Source: Leptospira kobayashii
Lineage (GTDB): Bacteria > Spirochaetota > Leptospiria > Leptospirales > Leptospiraceae
Assembly (NCBI RefSeq): GCF_003114835.2
Contig: NZ_AP025028.1
Coordinates: forward strand, 1,330,001-1,394,000
Direction of reading: 5' to 3'
DNA: 64,000 nucleotides
Position numbers and translations under genes: made by a program. Shown one piece after another: positions 1 through 9,212 of the stretch. Position 1 is the stretch's first letter; each line of letters begins with the position of its first letter. The notes beneath the pieces are model-generated. The model was given only the letters and a program-made list of their open reading frames with translations. It had not been told where the DNA came from and did no database searches.

Positions 1-1
1 T

Positions 2-187
2 TACCTCTTTATGCCTTTGGGCAAATACCCAAAAGAATTTCGCCACCTTGCATTTGGATTGGAACGCACAGGTCTTTCGATTACGCCAAACGTAGTCACT
101 ACCGGTAGCGAAAAGGAACGGGCTTTGAAACAAAATGCCTGGGAGTGGAGTGGTTGTTCTGCTTTCCTTAAAGCAACGCAACCTTAA
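2..187 (+). CDS. C-terminal fragment of an unidentified protein (cut by window edge)
   Basis: An open frame runs from the first bases to a TAA at 185-187 and gives 61 residues, including YLFMPLGKYPKEF and ending AFLKATQP. The start lies outside the window. The composition is protein-like and the frame stays open while the other frames do not. I do not recognise the family. It converges on the SDR gene with 18 bp between the two stops. Confidence 0.55.
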   Translation, partial: YLFMPLGKYPKEFRHLAFGLERTGLSITPNVVTTGSEKERALKQNAWEWSGCSAFLKATQP

Positions 188-205
188 ACAAAAGAGAATC
201 ATAAG

Positions 206-1021
206 TCATACGACTTTTGCTTTTGCAATCACCTTGGCAAATATTCTGGGGAAATTTTGATGCAAAAAGATTGCAAACTTCTCCTTGCGACTCGCAATCA
301 CAGATTCAAGTTTACCTGAAATTATAGCAGAAAGGATTTGATTGGCGCAAGTTTGAACGTCGATCCCTTCCTTGATCCCTGGATCAATTTTTCCATGTTT
401 GGAACCATCTCCCGAAACAGCGTTTTCTGAAATTTTTGTTTTTATAAATCCAGGGTAAATCAATGTCACTTTCAGATTTTCATTTATGTTTTCAGCTCTG
501 AGGGCTTCATAAAAACCAGTTAAAGCAAATTTGGATGAAGAGTAACCCGTTCGAAACGGAACACCGAACTTTCCTGCAATACTTCCAATACTTACGATAT
601 GACCTTCTTTTTTATTTCGAAAATACGGTAGAACAGCCAATGATAAAGCTATATTTCCAAAAAAGTTAATATCCATTAGCGATTGGTAGGTGGATAAAGT
701 AGTTTCATGTGCAAGAGACCTTTGACTAATTCCTCCATTATTGATCAGAATATCAATTCGTCCAAATTTTTGAATTACCAAAACAGGTAAGTCTTTCAGT
801 ATATTGTAATTTTCTAAATCTAGTGGAATAATCAATGAGTCTTTTTCTTCCCATCCTGACTCATTTCTCACCCGATTTAATTCCTCCTTTCGTCTGGCGG
901 AAAGAATTATTTTTGCTCCCGAATTTTTTAACGAATGTACCAATGCCTCACCGATTCCTGATGAGGCGCCGGTGATCCAAACCACTTTGTCTTTCCAAAA
1001 AGGATTTGTTTGAAATTTCAT
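206..1021 (-). CDS. short-chain dehydrogenase/reductase (SDR)
   Basis: This 271-residue protein is a classical SDR, an NAD(P)-dependent oxidoreductase of the cytosol. The cofactor glycine motif TGASSGIG is at residues 17-24. NNGG (usually NNAG) is near residue 94, the catalytic Ser is at about 147, and the YSSSK motif gives Tyr160 and Lys164. It is the last gene of a four-gene minus-strand cluster, and its ATG overlaps the TGA of the FAH-family gene (ATGA), which suggests translational coupling. In this context it probably oxidises or reduces an intermediate of aromatic breakdown, but the substrate cannot be read from the sequence. Confidence 0.9.
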   Translation of the reverse strand: MKFQTNPFWKDKVVWITGASSGIGEALVHSLKNSGAKIILSARRKEELNRVRNESGWEEKDSLIIPLDLENYNILKDLPVLVIQKFGRIDILINNGGISQRSLAHETTLSTYQSLMDINFFGNIALSLAVLPYFRNKKEGHIVSIGSIAGKFGVPFRTGYSSSKFALTGFYEALRAENINENLKVTLIYPGFIKTKISENAVSGDGSKHGKIDPGIKEGIDVQTCANQILSAIISGKLESVIASRKEKFAIFLHQNFPRIFAKVIAKAKVV

Positions 1022-1968
1022 GATTCTTGAACCACCTGTAAAACCTGATCTCCTAAATCAATTCTACGATCTGCAGTCCTGATGGAAGAATGAATTTTAT
1101 CTCCAGGTTGTAGGTAATCTGACCTTTTCAATTGCCCTTTGATGAATAATTCCCATTTCTTTTTTTCCGGTAGAAGTGCAGCAATTTTTTGCAAAAATTT
1201 CCCAGGCGCACGGAGTGCGCAACCAGAAGGAGTTCCCGTAAGAAGAACATCCCCCGGATTTATATTACAAAAACGAGATAACTCTTGGATGGATTCAGCT
1301 GGTGAAAAAACCAAACTTGAAATAGTATCATGTTGTCTGACTCTATCGTTTACGAGTAAGGTAAGTTCCAAACTTTCCAAAAGAGAAAAATCCCCTTCCT
1401 CCAAAATAGCAAGGACTGGCCCAGCGGGTAAAAAACTACGATATGATTTTCCTTTGTACCATTGTAATTGTGGAAGTTGTATGTCCCTTGCCGAGATATC
1501 ATTAGCCATAAACAACGCAGATACATATTCGGATATATTCCCAGAATGAATCTCTAAAGAGTTATTGATTGTTTTCCCAAAGACTAACCCCAGTTCAATT
1601 TCGTAATCCAATAGTTGAACCTGCTTTGGACGAATTACATCTCCTATTGGTGAGGAAAGAGAAGCATCCGATTTTGTGAAAAATAAATTATATGTTTTAT
1701 CGTCAGGATCCAATCCAGATTCAATCAAATGCTGTCTGTAATTTGCACCTTGGCAGATAATTTGACAAGGTGCTGTGATTGGCGAGAGGATCTGAAGTTC
1801 TTGGGCTTGGTAAATAGGGTTATTTTGAATGACAGGTTTTGCCTTTATGAATTCTAAAAATTCACGTGTGTTTAAATCTCCTGCTCCCAAGGGAAATGCT
1901 TTTCCAAATTCCAATTTAGCCCAATCGATTTTATGATCCTTTTCAAAACGTATATAATTCTTGGCCAT
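1018..1968 (-). CDS. fumarylacetoacetate hydrolase (FAH) family protein
   Basis: This 316-residue protein belongs to the FAH superfamily, whose members hydrolyse, hydrate or decarboxylate beta-dicarbonyl compounds at a divalent metal. Candidate ligands are E123 and E125 (DYEIELG) and D157 (MANDISARD), in the order usual for the family. The ATG at 1968 follows an AGGA ribosome site. It lies 17 bp after the extradiol dioxygenase gene and overlaps the SDR gene by 4 bp. FAH-fold enzymes commonly act after ring cleavage as hydratases, decarboxylases or acylpyruvate hydrolases, and that fits the cluster. The exact reaction is inferred. Confidence 0.88.
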   Translation of the reverse strand: MAKNYIRFEKDHKIDWAKLEFGKAFPLGAGDLNTREFLEFIKAKPVIQNNPIYQAQELQILSPITAPCQIICQGANYRQHLIESGLDPDDKTYNLFFTKSDASLSSPIGDVIRPKQVQLLDYEIELGLVFGKTINNSLEIHSGNISEYVSALFMANDISARDIQLPQLQWYKGKSYRSFLPAGPVLAILEEGDFSLLESLELTLLVNDRVRQHDTISSLVFSPAESIQELSRFCNINPGDVLLTGTPSGCALRAPGKFLQKIAALLPEKKKWELFIKGQLKRSDYLQPGDKIHSSIRTADRRIDLGDQVLQVVQES

Positions 1969-1985
1969 ATAAGATTCCTTTTGTA

Positions 1986-3098
1986 TTAATATTTAATCCA
2001 ATTTCTGGGGGAAATTTTCATCGTTTTTTTGAGTGCAAGTAAAGTATCCATTCTAATTTCTTTTCCAGAAAAAATTCCTTTTAGCAATTCCTTTAGTTTA
2101 TGAAAGGATAACGTTAAATCTAAAAAGTTTTCAGGCATGTCTTCCCCCCATTGGTACAAACTTTTGCGATTGATCCAATGATACCCTACTGGAACCGTAT
2201 CATCAAATTTATCTCCGTCTGAGTAATGTTCTACGAGCATACCTGTAGGATCTCTCTGATAATCAAAAATCTGACTTCCTAAGAGATGCCTTCCAATCCC
2301 CCATGCAGATTTCCAACCTCTTCCAAGCAACCATTCTCTCCCTTTGGCAACTTCATCTAAATCTTCAAGTTCAAATGCGCAATGTTCCAATCGATCATCA
2401 ATTCCGGAAGCAATAACAATTGTGTGGTGGTCGGTCGGTTTGTCTCCTAAATCACATCGTAGAAAAACGATTACAGGTTCTTTAGATCCGGAGAGAATTT
2501 GAATGTCTGAAGGAATAAAGCCGAACGTATCGCAATACCATTGTGCATTTTTTAAAAATTCCTGCTTTAGTAAAACGGCATGTCCCAAACGAATTACTTT
2601 TGCTGGACCTGACTGGGAAGGGTGTGGAAAATTAACTCTTTCTGTTTTGCCAGGCGCGTTCCAAAACTTTTGTAGAGATATTTCCGGGCTCTTTAGTTCT
2701 TCAAAAACTTCAGTGAAGACTGCATCCACAGAAAGACCGGACGGATCGGTTATATTTACAAACGGAAAATCTCCAAATCTACCCGATGGAAAAAACTTTG
2801 CACCTTCTAATCCTTTGAGTCGTTCGAATTCCTCCTTTGAAGAAATATAAAAACCCAATCCAAGCAAAACATCTCGCTTATTTTTTTCAATAGACCAACA
2901 AGGAAAATTTGAACCATGACCATGGAACAAAATTCTTTCTTCTGTTTTTTCTAACAAAGAAAGTCCAAAATCAAGGTAGTAGCTGGAAGAAGATTTTAGG
3001 TTTCTTCTGCCCAATCGAATGTATGCGATATCTTTTGCTTTACTCAAAGGATTATCAGCTTGCACAGGACATCGGGAAGGGGGTCTATTTTTTTTCAT
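1986..3098 (-). CDS. type I extradiol ring-cleavage dioxygenase (VOC superfamily)
   Basis: This 370-residue protein has two vicinal-oxygen-chelate modules. The second carries the expected iron-binding triad of type I extradiol dioxygenases: His173 (RLGHAVLL), His239 (LEHCAFEL) and Glu290 (MLVEHYS). Such enzymes open catechol-type rings next to the hydroxyls using Fe(II) and O2. The ATG overlaps the hydroxylase TGA (ATGA), so the two are probably coupled: the flavin enzyme makes a dihydroxylated ring and this enzyme opens it. The N-terminal 20 residues and the C-terminal 70 extend beyond the core. The substrate is unknown; a biphenyl, phenylpropionate or steroid type catechol is possible. Confidence 0.85.
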   Translation of the reverse strand: MKKNRPPSRCPVQADNPLSKAKDIAYIRLGRRNLKSSSSYYLDFGLSLLEKTEERILFHGHGSNFPCWSIEKNKRDVLLGLGFYISSKEEFERLKGLEGAKFFPSGRFGDFPFVNITDPSGLSVDAVFTEVFEELKSPEISLQKFWNAPGKTERVNFPHPSQSGPAKVIRLGHAVLLKQEFLKNAQWYCDTFGFIPSDIQILSGSKEPVIVFLRCDLGDKPTDHHTIVIASGIDDRLEHCAFELEDLDEVAKGREWLLGRGWKSAWGIGRHLLGSQIFDYQRDPTGMLVEHYSDGDKFDDTVPVGYHWINRKSLYQWGEDMPENFLDLTLSFHKLKELLKGIFSGKEIRMDTLLALKKTMKISPRNWIKY

Positions 3099-4705
3099 AA
3101 CTTGGAACCTGAATATATTTTCGAAAAGTTGAGAATGGCTTCGTTCGCATTTTCAGAAGAAAAAACAGAAACAACAATTCGATCCGGGCGAACGATCGCA
3201 AACCTTTCCATTCCGCCGAAAGCAGAGAAAAAAGTAGAAGTTACGTCTTCCGCATCAGGAATCATGGATTCCGATTCAAAAGCACTTTGTTGAGTTGAAA
3301 TGTATAATATTTTCCCGCCTACTTGGTTCCATAACGATAAGGAGTCCGAACTCAAAACAAAACTAGGGTGTTTGCCAAACCCAACCAGATAGAGAGCCGG
3401 TTCAAGAATATCATCCGATAATTTCCAAGATCCATCATTTAGCTTAACCGGCGTTTGTGGAAAAATGGATCCTGGAGTTAGGTTGCTTTTTGATAAAGTA
3501 GACTTTTTTAAAAAAAGCCCATTACTGAAAGAGTTTTTTGGTCTGATTCTCAAATCCAATAAATAACGTTTTAGAGGTGTATAATATAGTAATTTAAATA
3601 CTATATCCCGAAAGATTGCTTTTAGCTTACTTCTTGTCATTATGACTGAACCTAAGAGAACCGCTAAACGTATTGTCTTCATTGCATGTGGTTTTCTTTC
3701 TATATGATAACTCGAGAGGATTTTAGATGAGGCGGTTTTTTTTAATACTGCCGCAATCTTCCAAGATAGATTAAAACTATCTCTCAGTCCACTCACCAAA
3801 CCTTGTCCCGCAAAAGGAGGAGTTAGGTGAGCGGCATCTCCTAGTAAAAATACTCTTCCATTCCCCATACAATCCACAACTTTCGCTTGGAATCGGTACA
3901 CAGCGATTCTTTGCACTTCCATGGAAGAAACATCTCCCCAAGGTTTCATTAGTTCCCGAACCTTGCTTGGCTTTTCCATATCTTCCCTTCTCTCACCGTT
4001 ACGAAGAAGGAATTCCCATCGTTGAGAGCCATGAGGACCAGGGACATGGGCCACCGGTCTTTTCGGATCACAAATAAATTCAACTTTATCCAATGTTTTG
4101 GGAATTTTTGCCACATCCAAAATAAGCCAGTCTTCTTTATAGGAAGAACCCTTCAAACTCCAACCTTGCTTTTCTCTTACTTGACTGTGGGCTCCATCAC
4201 AACCAAGAAGGTAACCTGTGGTCACTTTACAATCTGCTCCATTATAACTAATATTAATTATAACTTTTGAATCTGTTTCAATATGGGAACTATATGTACA
4301 TTCAGACCAAAGGCAGACATGAGGAAAACGTTTTAAACCGTTTCTTAAGATCCTTTCTAGCTCAGGCTGGTAAATGGAAACAAGACGAGGATGACCATCA
4401 AACGATCCTGCTGAATTGATTTTCGCAAAAGTCCCACTAAAAGGAGAAATCATTTCAATTGAGGAAATCGATGGCATACATTTCGAGATCTCTTCTCCGA
4501 AACCAGCAGCCTGTAAAATTCGCAATGCGTCTTGATCCAACGAAATGGCTCTGGGTATTTCCAAGATATCCGGATTCCTATCTATCAAAATGACAGGAAT
4601 CCCTTGTAAACCTAACAGATTGGCAGTCAGCACGCCCACAGGACCTGCACCAACGATTACCACGTTCGGTGTTTGAGGATTGTTTTGATTGAATTTATTT
4701 TCCAT
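3095..4705 (-). CDS. FAD-dependent aromatic-ring hydroxylase (MhpA/PheA/TfdB type)
   Basis: This 536-residue group A flavin monooxygenase has the N-terminal dinucleotide fold motif GAGPVG (residues 19-24), the mid-protein CDGAHS motif and the FAD ribityl-binding motif LLGDAAHLTPPFAGQG. The C-terminal extension after residue 380 resembles the thioredoxin-like tail of phenol hydroxylase and MhpA relatives. Known relatives use NAD(P)H and O2 to ortho-hydroxylate a phenol. It is the first structural gene of the meta-cleavage cluster and lies 215 bp downstream of a TetR gene on the same strand. No clear Shine-Dalgarno site precedes the ATG at 4705. Confidence 0.88.
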   Translation of the reverse strand: MENKFNQNNPQTPNVVIVGAGPVGVLTANLLGLQGIPVILIDRNPDILEIPRAISLDQDALRILQAAGFGEEISKCMPSISSIEMISPFSGTFAKINSAGSFDGHPRLVSIYQPELERILRNGLKRFPHVCLWSECTYSSHIETDSKVIINISYNGADCKVTTGYLLGCDGAHSQVREKQGWSLKGSSYKEDWLILDVAKIPKTLDKVEFICDPKRPVAHVPGPHGSQRWEFLLRNGERREDMEKPSKVRELMKPWGDVSSMEVQRIAVYRFQAKVVDCMGNGRVFLLGDAAHLTPPFAGQGLVSGLRDSFNLSWKIAAVLKKTASSKILSSYHIERKPHAMKTIRLAVLLGSVIMTRSKLKAIFRDIVFKLLYYTPLKRYLLDLRIRPKNSFSNGLFLKKSTLSKSNLTPGSIFPQTPVKLNDGSWKLSDDILEPALYLVGFGKHPSFVLSSDSLSLWNQVGGKILYISTQQSAFESESMIPDAEDVTSTFFSAFGGMERFAIVRPDRIVVSVFSSENANEAILNFSKIYSGSKL

Positions 4706-4749
4706 AAATGTTGAAATTGTCTTAATTTGAGAGATGTCTCATTTATGTG

Positions 4750-4767
4750 AAATTAGTCAACTATTTT
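4750..4767 (-). promoter_or_regulatory. candidate operator/-35 region of the meta-cleavage cluster
   Basis: AAATTAGTCAACTATTTT is an imperfect 18-bp palindrome (arms AAATTAGT and ACTATTTT, one mismatch) in the gap between the TetR gene and the hydroxylase. Its minus strand contains TTGACT, a fair -35 element. The -10 position 17 bp further on is weak. Control by the adjacent TetR protein is inferred from position only. Confidence 0.3.
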
Positions 4768-4920
4768 TACGGACTGCTTATTGAAGGAGCGGGGGTTCAA
4801 TATTTGAGAAGAAATGAAAACAATCGACCAAACCCGCATATTCGGCAAAGTCGATTTATAAACTACAAAGAAGTTTCTGAATTGTATTGGCGGAATCTGA
4901 CTTAATGCATATCAATCATC

Positions 4921-5556
4921 TCATTTCCATGCTTTATCAAAAGCTCGTTGAGCTATATTTTTTGCGGATGCCTGGGAAATACCAAATGCTTTTAATACCA
5001 AGGCAATCATATCTACATCCTGTGATTTCTGATTTGCTCTTCCTTCCAAAATATTTCGAATTCCGTAATGAATTGCCCCAACATACAATCCTAAGGCGGA
5101 TTCTTCTGAATCAATCGTAAACTTTCCGGAACTAATTGCTTTCTTCATATCTCTTAACGGATAAGCGCGAAGGATTTCACTCATCTTTGGGGCAACCGCG
5201 GCAACTCGAATCAAAGCCCAAGCCCAATTGGAGTCCTTTCTCGCTCTCTGAAGAAAAAGTATACCCCCAAACGCCAATCGCTCTACTTCATTTTGAATTT
5301 CAGACATTAATAAGTCAGCGTCTGCAGCCATCTTTTCAGCTAAGACGAGTGCTGAAGCATCCAATAATTCGTCTTTCGTTTTAAAGTAATTATAAATTGT
5401 TCCATTCGCAACTTCTGCTTCTACCGCAACTTCTGCAATCGAAGTTTCACCTGCATCTTTTACAGCAAACAAACGTAAAGCTGCATTCATGATTTGAGCT
5501 CGGGTTCTTTCTTTTTTGGGAAGTAAAATCTTTTTAGGTTTTAGTGTGACCATCAT
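4921..5556 (-). CDS. TetR/AcrR family transcriptional regulator
   Basis: This 211-residue protein has an N-terminal helix-turn-helix of TetR type: RAQIMNAALRLFAVKDAGET, then SIAEVAVEAEVANGTIYNYF. The C-terminal ligand domain is not assignable to a subfamily by eye. It precedes the aromatic hydroxylase operon on the same strand, so it is the likely local repressor, perhaps sensing an aromatic compound. A lysine-rich lead (residues 5-16) precedes the HTH. Confidence 0.88.
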   Translation of the reverse strand: MMVTLKPKKILLPKKERTRAQIMNAALRLFAVKDAGETSIAEVAVEAEVANGTIYNYFKTKDELLDASALVLAEKMAADADLLMSEIQNEVERLAFGGILFLQRARKDSNWAWALIRVAAVAPKMSEILRAYPLRDMKKAISSGKFTIDSEESALGLYVGAIHYGIRNILEGRANQKSQDVDMIALVLKAFGISQASAKNIAQRAFDKAWK

Positions 5557-6090
5557 TTCTATGGATTTCGACCTTGCCCTGATCTACAACTAAATTTCTG
5601 AGAGAAAACTCATTTTTGTTGTATATATTAAAGTAGCCGTTCGGATGAGGGCGATAAACACTTCTAGCTAGATTAGTTTGCACTTAAATAATTCATTGCA
5701 ATAACATCCATATAACATAAATTAATCTCTTATTTTTCACGATTTCTATTCTGTTTTGCGAAAGGACAAATCCTTAGAGGTGATGCTAAAAGAGCTACGA
5801 GCTGTAAGTGTAAATTTATTTTATTACTTCGAAGAAAAGTGAAAAAATCTAATAAATCAATCGATCTCTTTGTCTGTCTTTTCCGAGGGTTCTAATTTTA
5901 CTTTAATGGCCAAGCATCGTGATTGGTTGTAGTGTAATCCATGAAAAATTCAGATTGAATCCGTAATCTCATGACAATGAAAACACTTTCATATATTCTG
6001 ATATTTAAACTTGTTACAAAAATCTAAAAAACTAAGAACGTATAAAAAATAAGTTAATAAAATATTCTCTTTAATTGTTAAAAAGAATAG
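5557..6090. other. 534-bp AT-rich intergenic region, no gene seen
   Basis: This gap lies between the divergent TetR gene and the lipoprotein gene. It is AT-rich, every frame is interrupted by close stops, and I find no hairpin or RNA gene. It should hold the promoters of both flanking genes, but no -35/-10 pair stands out. Confidence 0.5.
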
Positions 6091-7287
6091 ATGCGATCTT
6101 TTCATTTTTTTTTCATTTTATCTTTCCTGTTCTTTCTGATTTCATGTAACGGCCGATCTGCTAAAGATGATTTTTCTTGGGTAGCTTTTTTGAGTTTTCC
6201 TGGAACTCCTTCATCTGATTCGGCAGAGGTAACTCAAGACAAATTTCAATCGGTTCAATTGACAACTTTTTATAGAAAAGATGGGAACTTTCAATTTCAA
6301 GATATTCTCATCGAATATAAATTGAAAATAACAAAGAATGAATTCGAAACAGTTGAAGCCTATATCGGGAATCCAAATGAAATTTCTTATAATTCCCAAA
6401 CGAATCAAATCTCCGGGCACTTCAATCAAAAGGAAGATCTCTTTCAAACAAACTCAGTGGTATTCACTTATTCGGATTTTACCAAAAAACTCAAAATCAT
6501 CTTAACTTTAAAAAAGGACGGCAAAATCATTTCTTTTCGGGAACTTATTACCACTCCACCAAATCCTCCTGTCATTCCGCCAAATACAATCACTCTACCG
6601 ATCATAAGTTATGAAACGAAACGTTCGCTCATTGGCGGAACCGAATATCAAGTGATCCGAGTTAAATTCCAAGCAGGTTCCGATCTTACCGCCTTCAAAC
6701 GATTAGATGCATATATCGGACGACCGAGTATAATCAGTCTTGCGCCGGACAATTATAATGTAATTAACTACATTTCCGCTACCTTTTACGACACCTCTTC
6801 ACAGAATTTTTTATTTCTAACTCCCGAATTAAATTCGGCATACAAAATCATTGTTGTCGGTTCCACTGCAGATGCAAAAGGAAATCGAAGTATCGATACT
6901 GTCCCTCCGCCCCCACCAGCCTCGCCTTGTGCCGGAAGTGTAAATGCACCTGTTACGATCGGAAATTGTACGAACCATTGTTTGGTTGTAGATTTAGTTG
7001 GAAATCAAATGGGATATATTGCGAAAACAACCATAGGAACTACTACGGAAGAATATCTGTATTTGGATTCCTCAAGTTCTACTACGAGCGGCGGTAATGG
7101 ACCTGCAAATCTTTCTTGGATGGAACAATTCTCTCCAATTGGTATGGGGGAATATCAAACAGACCAAAGGACATTCGATGTTACCGCCTATTCCGATGCA
7201 TGCGTCGTGTTATCATCCTATCTGGTCCAAGACGATCCTACCGGATTTAGGGATAATTATATCACAGGGAAAGTAATCGTTCCATAA
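6091..7287 (+). CDS. exported lipoprotein of unknown function
   Basis: This 398-residue protein starts with a hydrophobic signal peptide and a lipobox (FLISC, Cys19), so it should be lipidated and membrane-anchored. The mature part is rich in Ser, Thr and aromatic residues and looks beta-rich. A proline-rich linker (PPNPPVIPPN) separates two halves of similar character, both containing an F-x-x-x-(E/R)-x-L/V-(E/D)-A-Y-I-G-x-P stretch (VEAYIGNP and LDAYIGRP). This suggests an internal duplication of about 125 residues. A C-terminal segment with four cysteines follows a second PPPPP linker. No enzymatic motif is visible. It is a single gene convergent with the next one. Confidence 0.85.
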   Translation: MRSFHFFFILSFLFFLISCNGRSAKDDFSWVAFLSFPGTPSSDSAEVTQDKFQSVQLTTFYRKDGNFQFQDILIEYKLKITKNEFETVEAYIGNPNEISYNSQTNQISGHFNQKEDLFQTNSVVFTYSDFTKKLKIILTLKKDGKIISFRELITTPPNPPVIPPNTITLPIISYETKRSLIGGTEYQVIRVKFQAGSDLTAFKRLDAYIGRPSIISLAPDNYNVINYISATFYDTSSQNFLFLTPELNSAYKIIVVGSTADAKGNRSIDTVPPPPPASPCAGSVNAPVTIGNCTNHCLVVDLVGNQMGYIAKTTIGTTTEEYLYLDSSSSTTSGGNGPANLSWMEQFSPIGMGEYQTDQRTFDVTAYSDACVVLSSYLVQDDPTGFRDNYITGKVIVP

Positions 7288-7314
7288 CTAGGTTTTGGTC
7301 GGTATTAAGGAATC

Positions 7315-7677
7315 TTATTCTATATTTTTCACACCCGTGATGAAATAACTTGTATCCCCAAAGCAAGAAGTAGGGAGGCCGATGTGTTCTTCATATTCCA
7401 AAACAATCCTTTTGCCGACGGACTCATTGATAAGTTGTGCAATTTTTTCATCCCGAACGGTAAAATAAAATTTTTCGGCTACTGTTCCGGGCATTGTGAC
7501 AAGCGCGATTTCCCCTTCCCAAGTTTTACAAATCCATCCTTTTTTGGATAATTTTTGCACATACCCCGCCCGATCTCCTTCCGAATAACTCCAGCTAAGC
7601 ACTGACCAAGTGTAACCTGCTACACCTAGTGCTAATACGATAATGATTGCTATGAAATAACCTATGAATTTTCCCAA
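7315..7677 (-). CDS. small membrane-anchored protein (TTG start)
   Basis: The open frame extends to an ATG at 7803, but that extra sequence is basic and not protein-like. A TTG at 7677 is preceded by AAGGAG at 7689-7684 with 6-nt spacing, so I take it as the start (120 residues). The protein has one N-terminal transmembrane helix (FIAIIIVLALGVAGY). A conserved-looking region follows (YSEGDRAGYVQKLSKKGW, then CKTWEGEIAL), a pattern I associate with a widespread small membrane-protein family of unknown function. A pair of cysteines (C64 in the WICKTW motif, and one near the C-terminus) may matter. Confidence 0.7.
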   Translation of the reverse strand: MGKFIGYFIAIIIVLALGVAGYTWSVLSWSYSEGDRAGYVQKLSKKGWICKTWEGEIALVTMPGTVAEKFYFTVRDEKIAQLINESVGKRIVLEYEEHIGLPTSCFGDTSYFITGVKNIE

Positions 7678-7809
7678 AATATACTCCTTGGTCGAAAGTA
7701 AAATAGGGGCTTCCTTAGCCCCTGTTCGACAACGATATGATCGGGATCGCAAGGAGAAGAGACAATCTTTATTTCTTCGATGATGGGGAAGCCTATGTTC
7801 CAAATTTTT

Positions 7810-8760
7810 TTAAACAAGAGCTTTGATTTTTCTTTCTTCTCTTTTTTTTAAAACGATTTCCTTTTCTCGGACTCCCTCTTCAGAGGACTGGGCCGAGCTT
7901 GTTGTATGATTTAGCCAGTCAACAAGATCCAACCATAGTTTTTTCTTTTGGCCGGGTTTGATAAAGCCAAAATGCCCCATTTCTTTTTCATCAATTTCTT
8001 TCGGTTGAATGTGCTTATGAAGTAAATTCAATCCTGAAAATCTTTGATTCATAACTAGGATGGTTGATAGAGGCAAAACGGTATCATCTGAAAAACTATA
8101 CGCTAAAGCGGGTACTTTGTAATCTTGAAAATATTTGGCATGGGGGTTCATGGATGTATTTTCAGTGAAACCTTTCTTTAAGCCGTAATCCGCCCAACTA
8201 AGGGCTATATTTTTCGGAAGTGGAACACCGTAATAACGTTTGCTTGTCGGCAAAATTCCGTATTTTTTAACTTCTCTGGGAATCATATATTTCCAAACCA
8301 AATAAATTGTCAGGTTTTTAGGAAAGGAAAAAGACCCGTAGTAACCGTCTCCTACATTCAGAAGAATCATCGATTTCAGATTTTTAGGAGGATGAATGAA
8401 TCCCATAAGCCATCCTCCTCCACTATGACCTAATACGTGTAAGTTTGATTTCGGAAAGTTTTCTTCTATATGGGTAAATAAGGCGCTTAGATCCAGAATG
8501 GCCCAGGTGTAGATGCCTTCATCTACTGATTTCGGGTCTCCGGAGTCCCCAATTCCCCTGCAATCCAAAAGAAATACATGATATCCGTTTTGAGAAAGGA
8601 ATTTGGCGAGTGGTCCGTAAAAGGATCGTCTGACGCCGACTGCCGAGTTAATTACAATAATGTCCTCGTTCTTTTTAGCTGTAGCGGGGTCAGGTGTAAA
8701 ATGGGTTCCTACTAAGTTGTATCCGTCTCTCGCTTTTATATGCAATTCTTGTGCTTTCAT
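7810..8760 (-). CDS. alpha/beta hydrolase
   Basis: This 316-residue protein has the nucleophile elbow GHSGGG (Ser113), a candidate acid at D225/D226 (FSDDTVLP) and a catalytic His263 (MGHFGF), in the order of the alpha/beta-hydrolase fold. DCRGIGDSG near residue 66 is the usual strand 4 to helix turn. There is no signal peptide, so it is cytosolic. The ATG at 8760 has a good GGAG site 5 nt upstream. Two operator-like sites lie 51-101 bp upstream. The substrate is unknown; an ester or thioester of a hydrophobic acid is typical. The C-terminus carries a basic, charged tail. Confidence 0.88.
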   Translation of the reverse strand: MKAQELHIKARDGYNLVGTHFTPDPATAKKNEDIIVINSAVGVRRSFYGPLAKFLSQNGYHVFLLDCRGIGDSGDPKSVDEGIYTWAILDLSALFTHIEENFPKSNLHVLGHSGGGWLMGFIHPPKNLKSMILLNVGDGYYGSFSFPKNLTIYLVWKYMIPREVKKYGILPTSKRYYGVPLPKNIALSWADYGLKKGFTENTSMNPHAKYFQDYKVPALAYSFSDDTVLPLSTILVMNQRFSGLNLLHKHIQPKEIDEKEMGHFGFIKPGQKKKLWLDLVDWLNHTTSSAQSSEEGVREKEIVLKKREERKIKALV

Positions 8761-8810
8761 ATCATCTCCATTTGAAAAAACAATTTGTTCGGCTGGAAAT
8801 TACACCTAAG

Positions 8811-8828
8811 GTGAACCAGTCAGTCTAT
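8811..8828. promoter_or_regulatory. operator-like site A, hydrolase promoter
   Basis: GTGAACCAGTCAGTCTAT lies 51-68 bp upstream of the hydrolase ATG. It matches 15 of 18 positions of the site in front of the TetR gene at 21594. The pattern also recalls the AGACCAGTC-type operators described for LmrA/YxaF-like TetR proteins (from memory). It is likely bound by that distant TetR protein. Confidence 0.5.
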
Positions 8829-8843
8829 CCAAGTTTATGGAAA

Positions 8844-8861
8844 GTGAAACGATCGGTCTAC
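8844..8861. promoter_or_regulatory. operator-like site B, hydrolase promoter
   Basis: GTGAAACGATCGGTCTAC matches the TetR-gene site at 21529 at 13 of 18 positions. It starts 33 bp after site A, about three helical turns, so two dimers could sit on the same DNA face. The rest of the 8761-9212 gap contains one hairpin and no gene. Confidence 0.42.
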
Positions 8862-9072
8862 ATTTTAATTTGTAAATCCGGCAGGATCTTGGAAAAATTG
8901 GATTTCAGGATTAAGCTGATCCGACACAATTGTGAAGGTAGAGAGGGTTTTTACTTATTTTTCGGATTTGGATTTTATCGATAAATAGGCAAAAAGACGA
9001 ACTTATTTGTAAAAAAAATCCTTAAATGTGAAATCAGTTTGCTTCGTCGCCAAGGTTTTGCTAAAGGGAACC

Positions 9073-9105
9073 CATTGGGTGGCGGGTGGTTCACCCCACC
9101 CAATG
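9073..9105. repeat. GC-rich inverted repeat (nested hairpin)
   Basis: CATTGGGTGG (9073-9082) and CCACCCAATG (9096-9105) are perfect 10-bp arms. The inner GGTG/CACC pairs extend the stem almost to the loop. No T-run follows on either strand within a few bases, so it is not a textbook terminator. It sits between two divergent genes in otherwise AT-rich DNA. Confidence 0.6.
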
Positions 9106-9212
9106 AAGGGCGGGGTTTAATGATTGCGCAAAAGAAAAACATACAATGAGAGCTTTCAAAACCCAGCCAAGACAGAAAATCAAATCAAAATAATAACCAG
9201 GAAAAGCCTCTT

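Noticed and set aside
5783..5842. 19-codon frame with an AGAGGTG-like site in the intergenic region
   Set aside because: It is very short, has no signal peptide or terminator, and chance is sufficient.
8751..8984. 77-residue plus-strand frame across the hydrolase promoter
   Set aside because: Its start overlaps the hydrolase start, it covers the operator-like sites, and the product shows no features.
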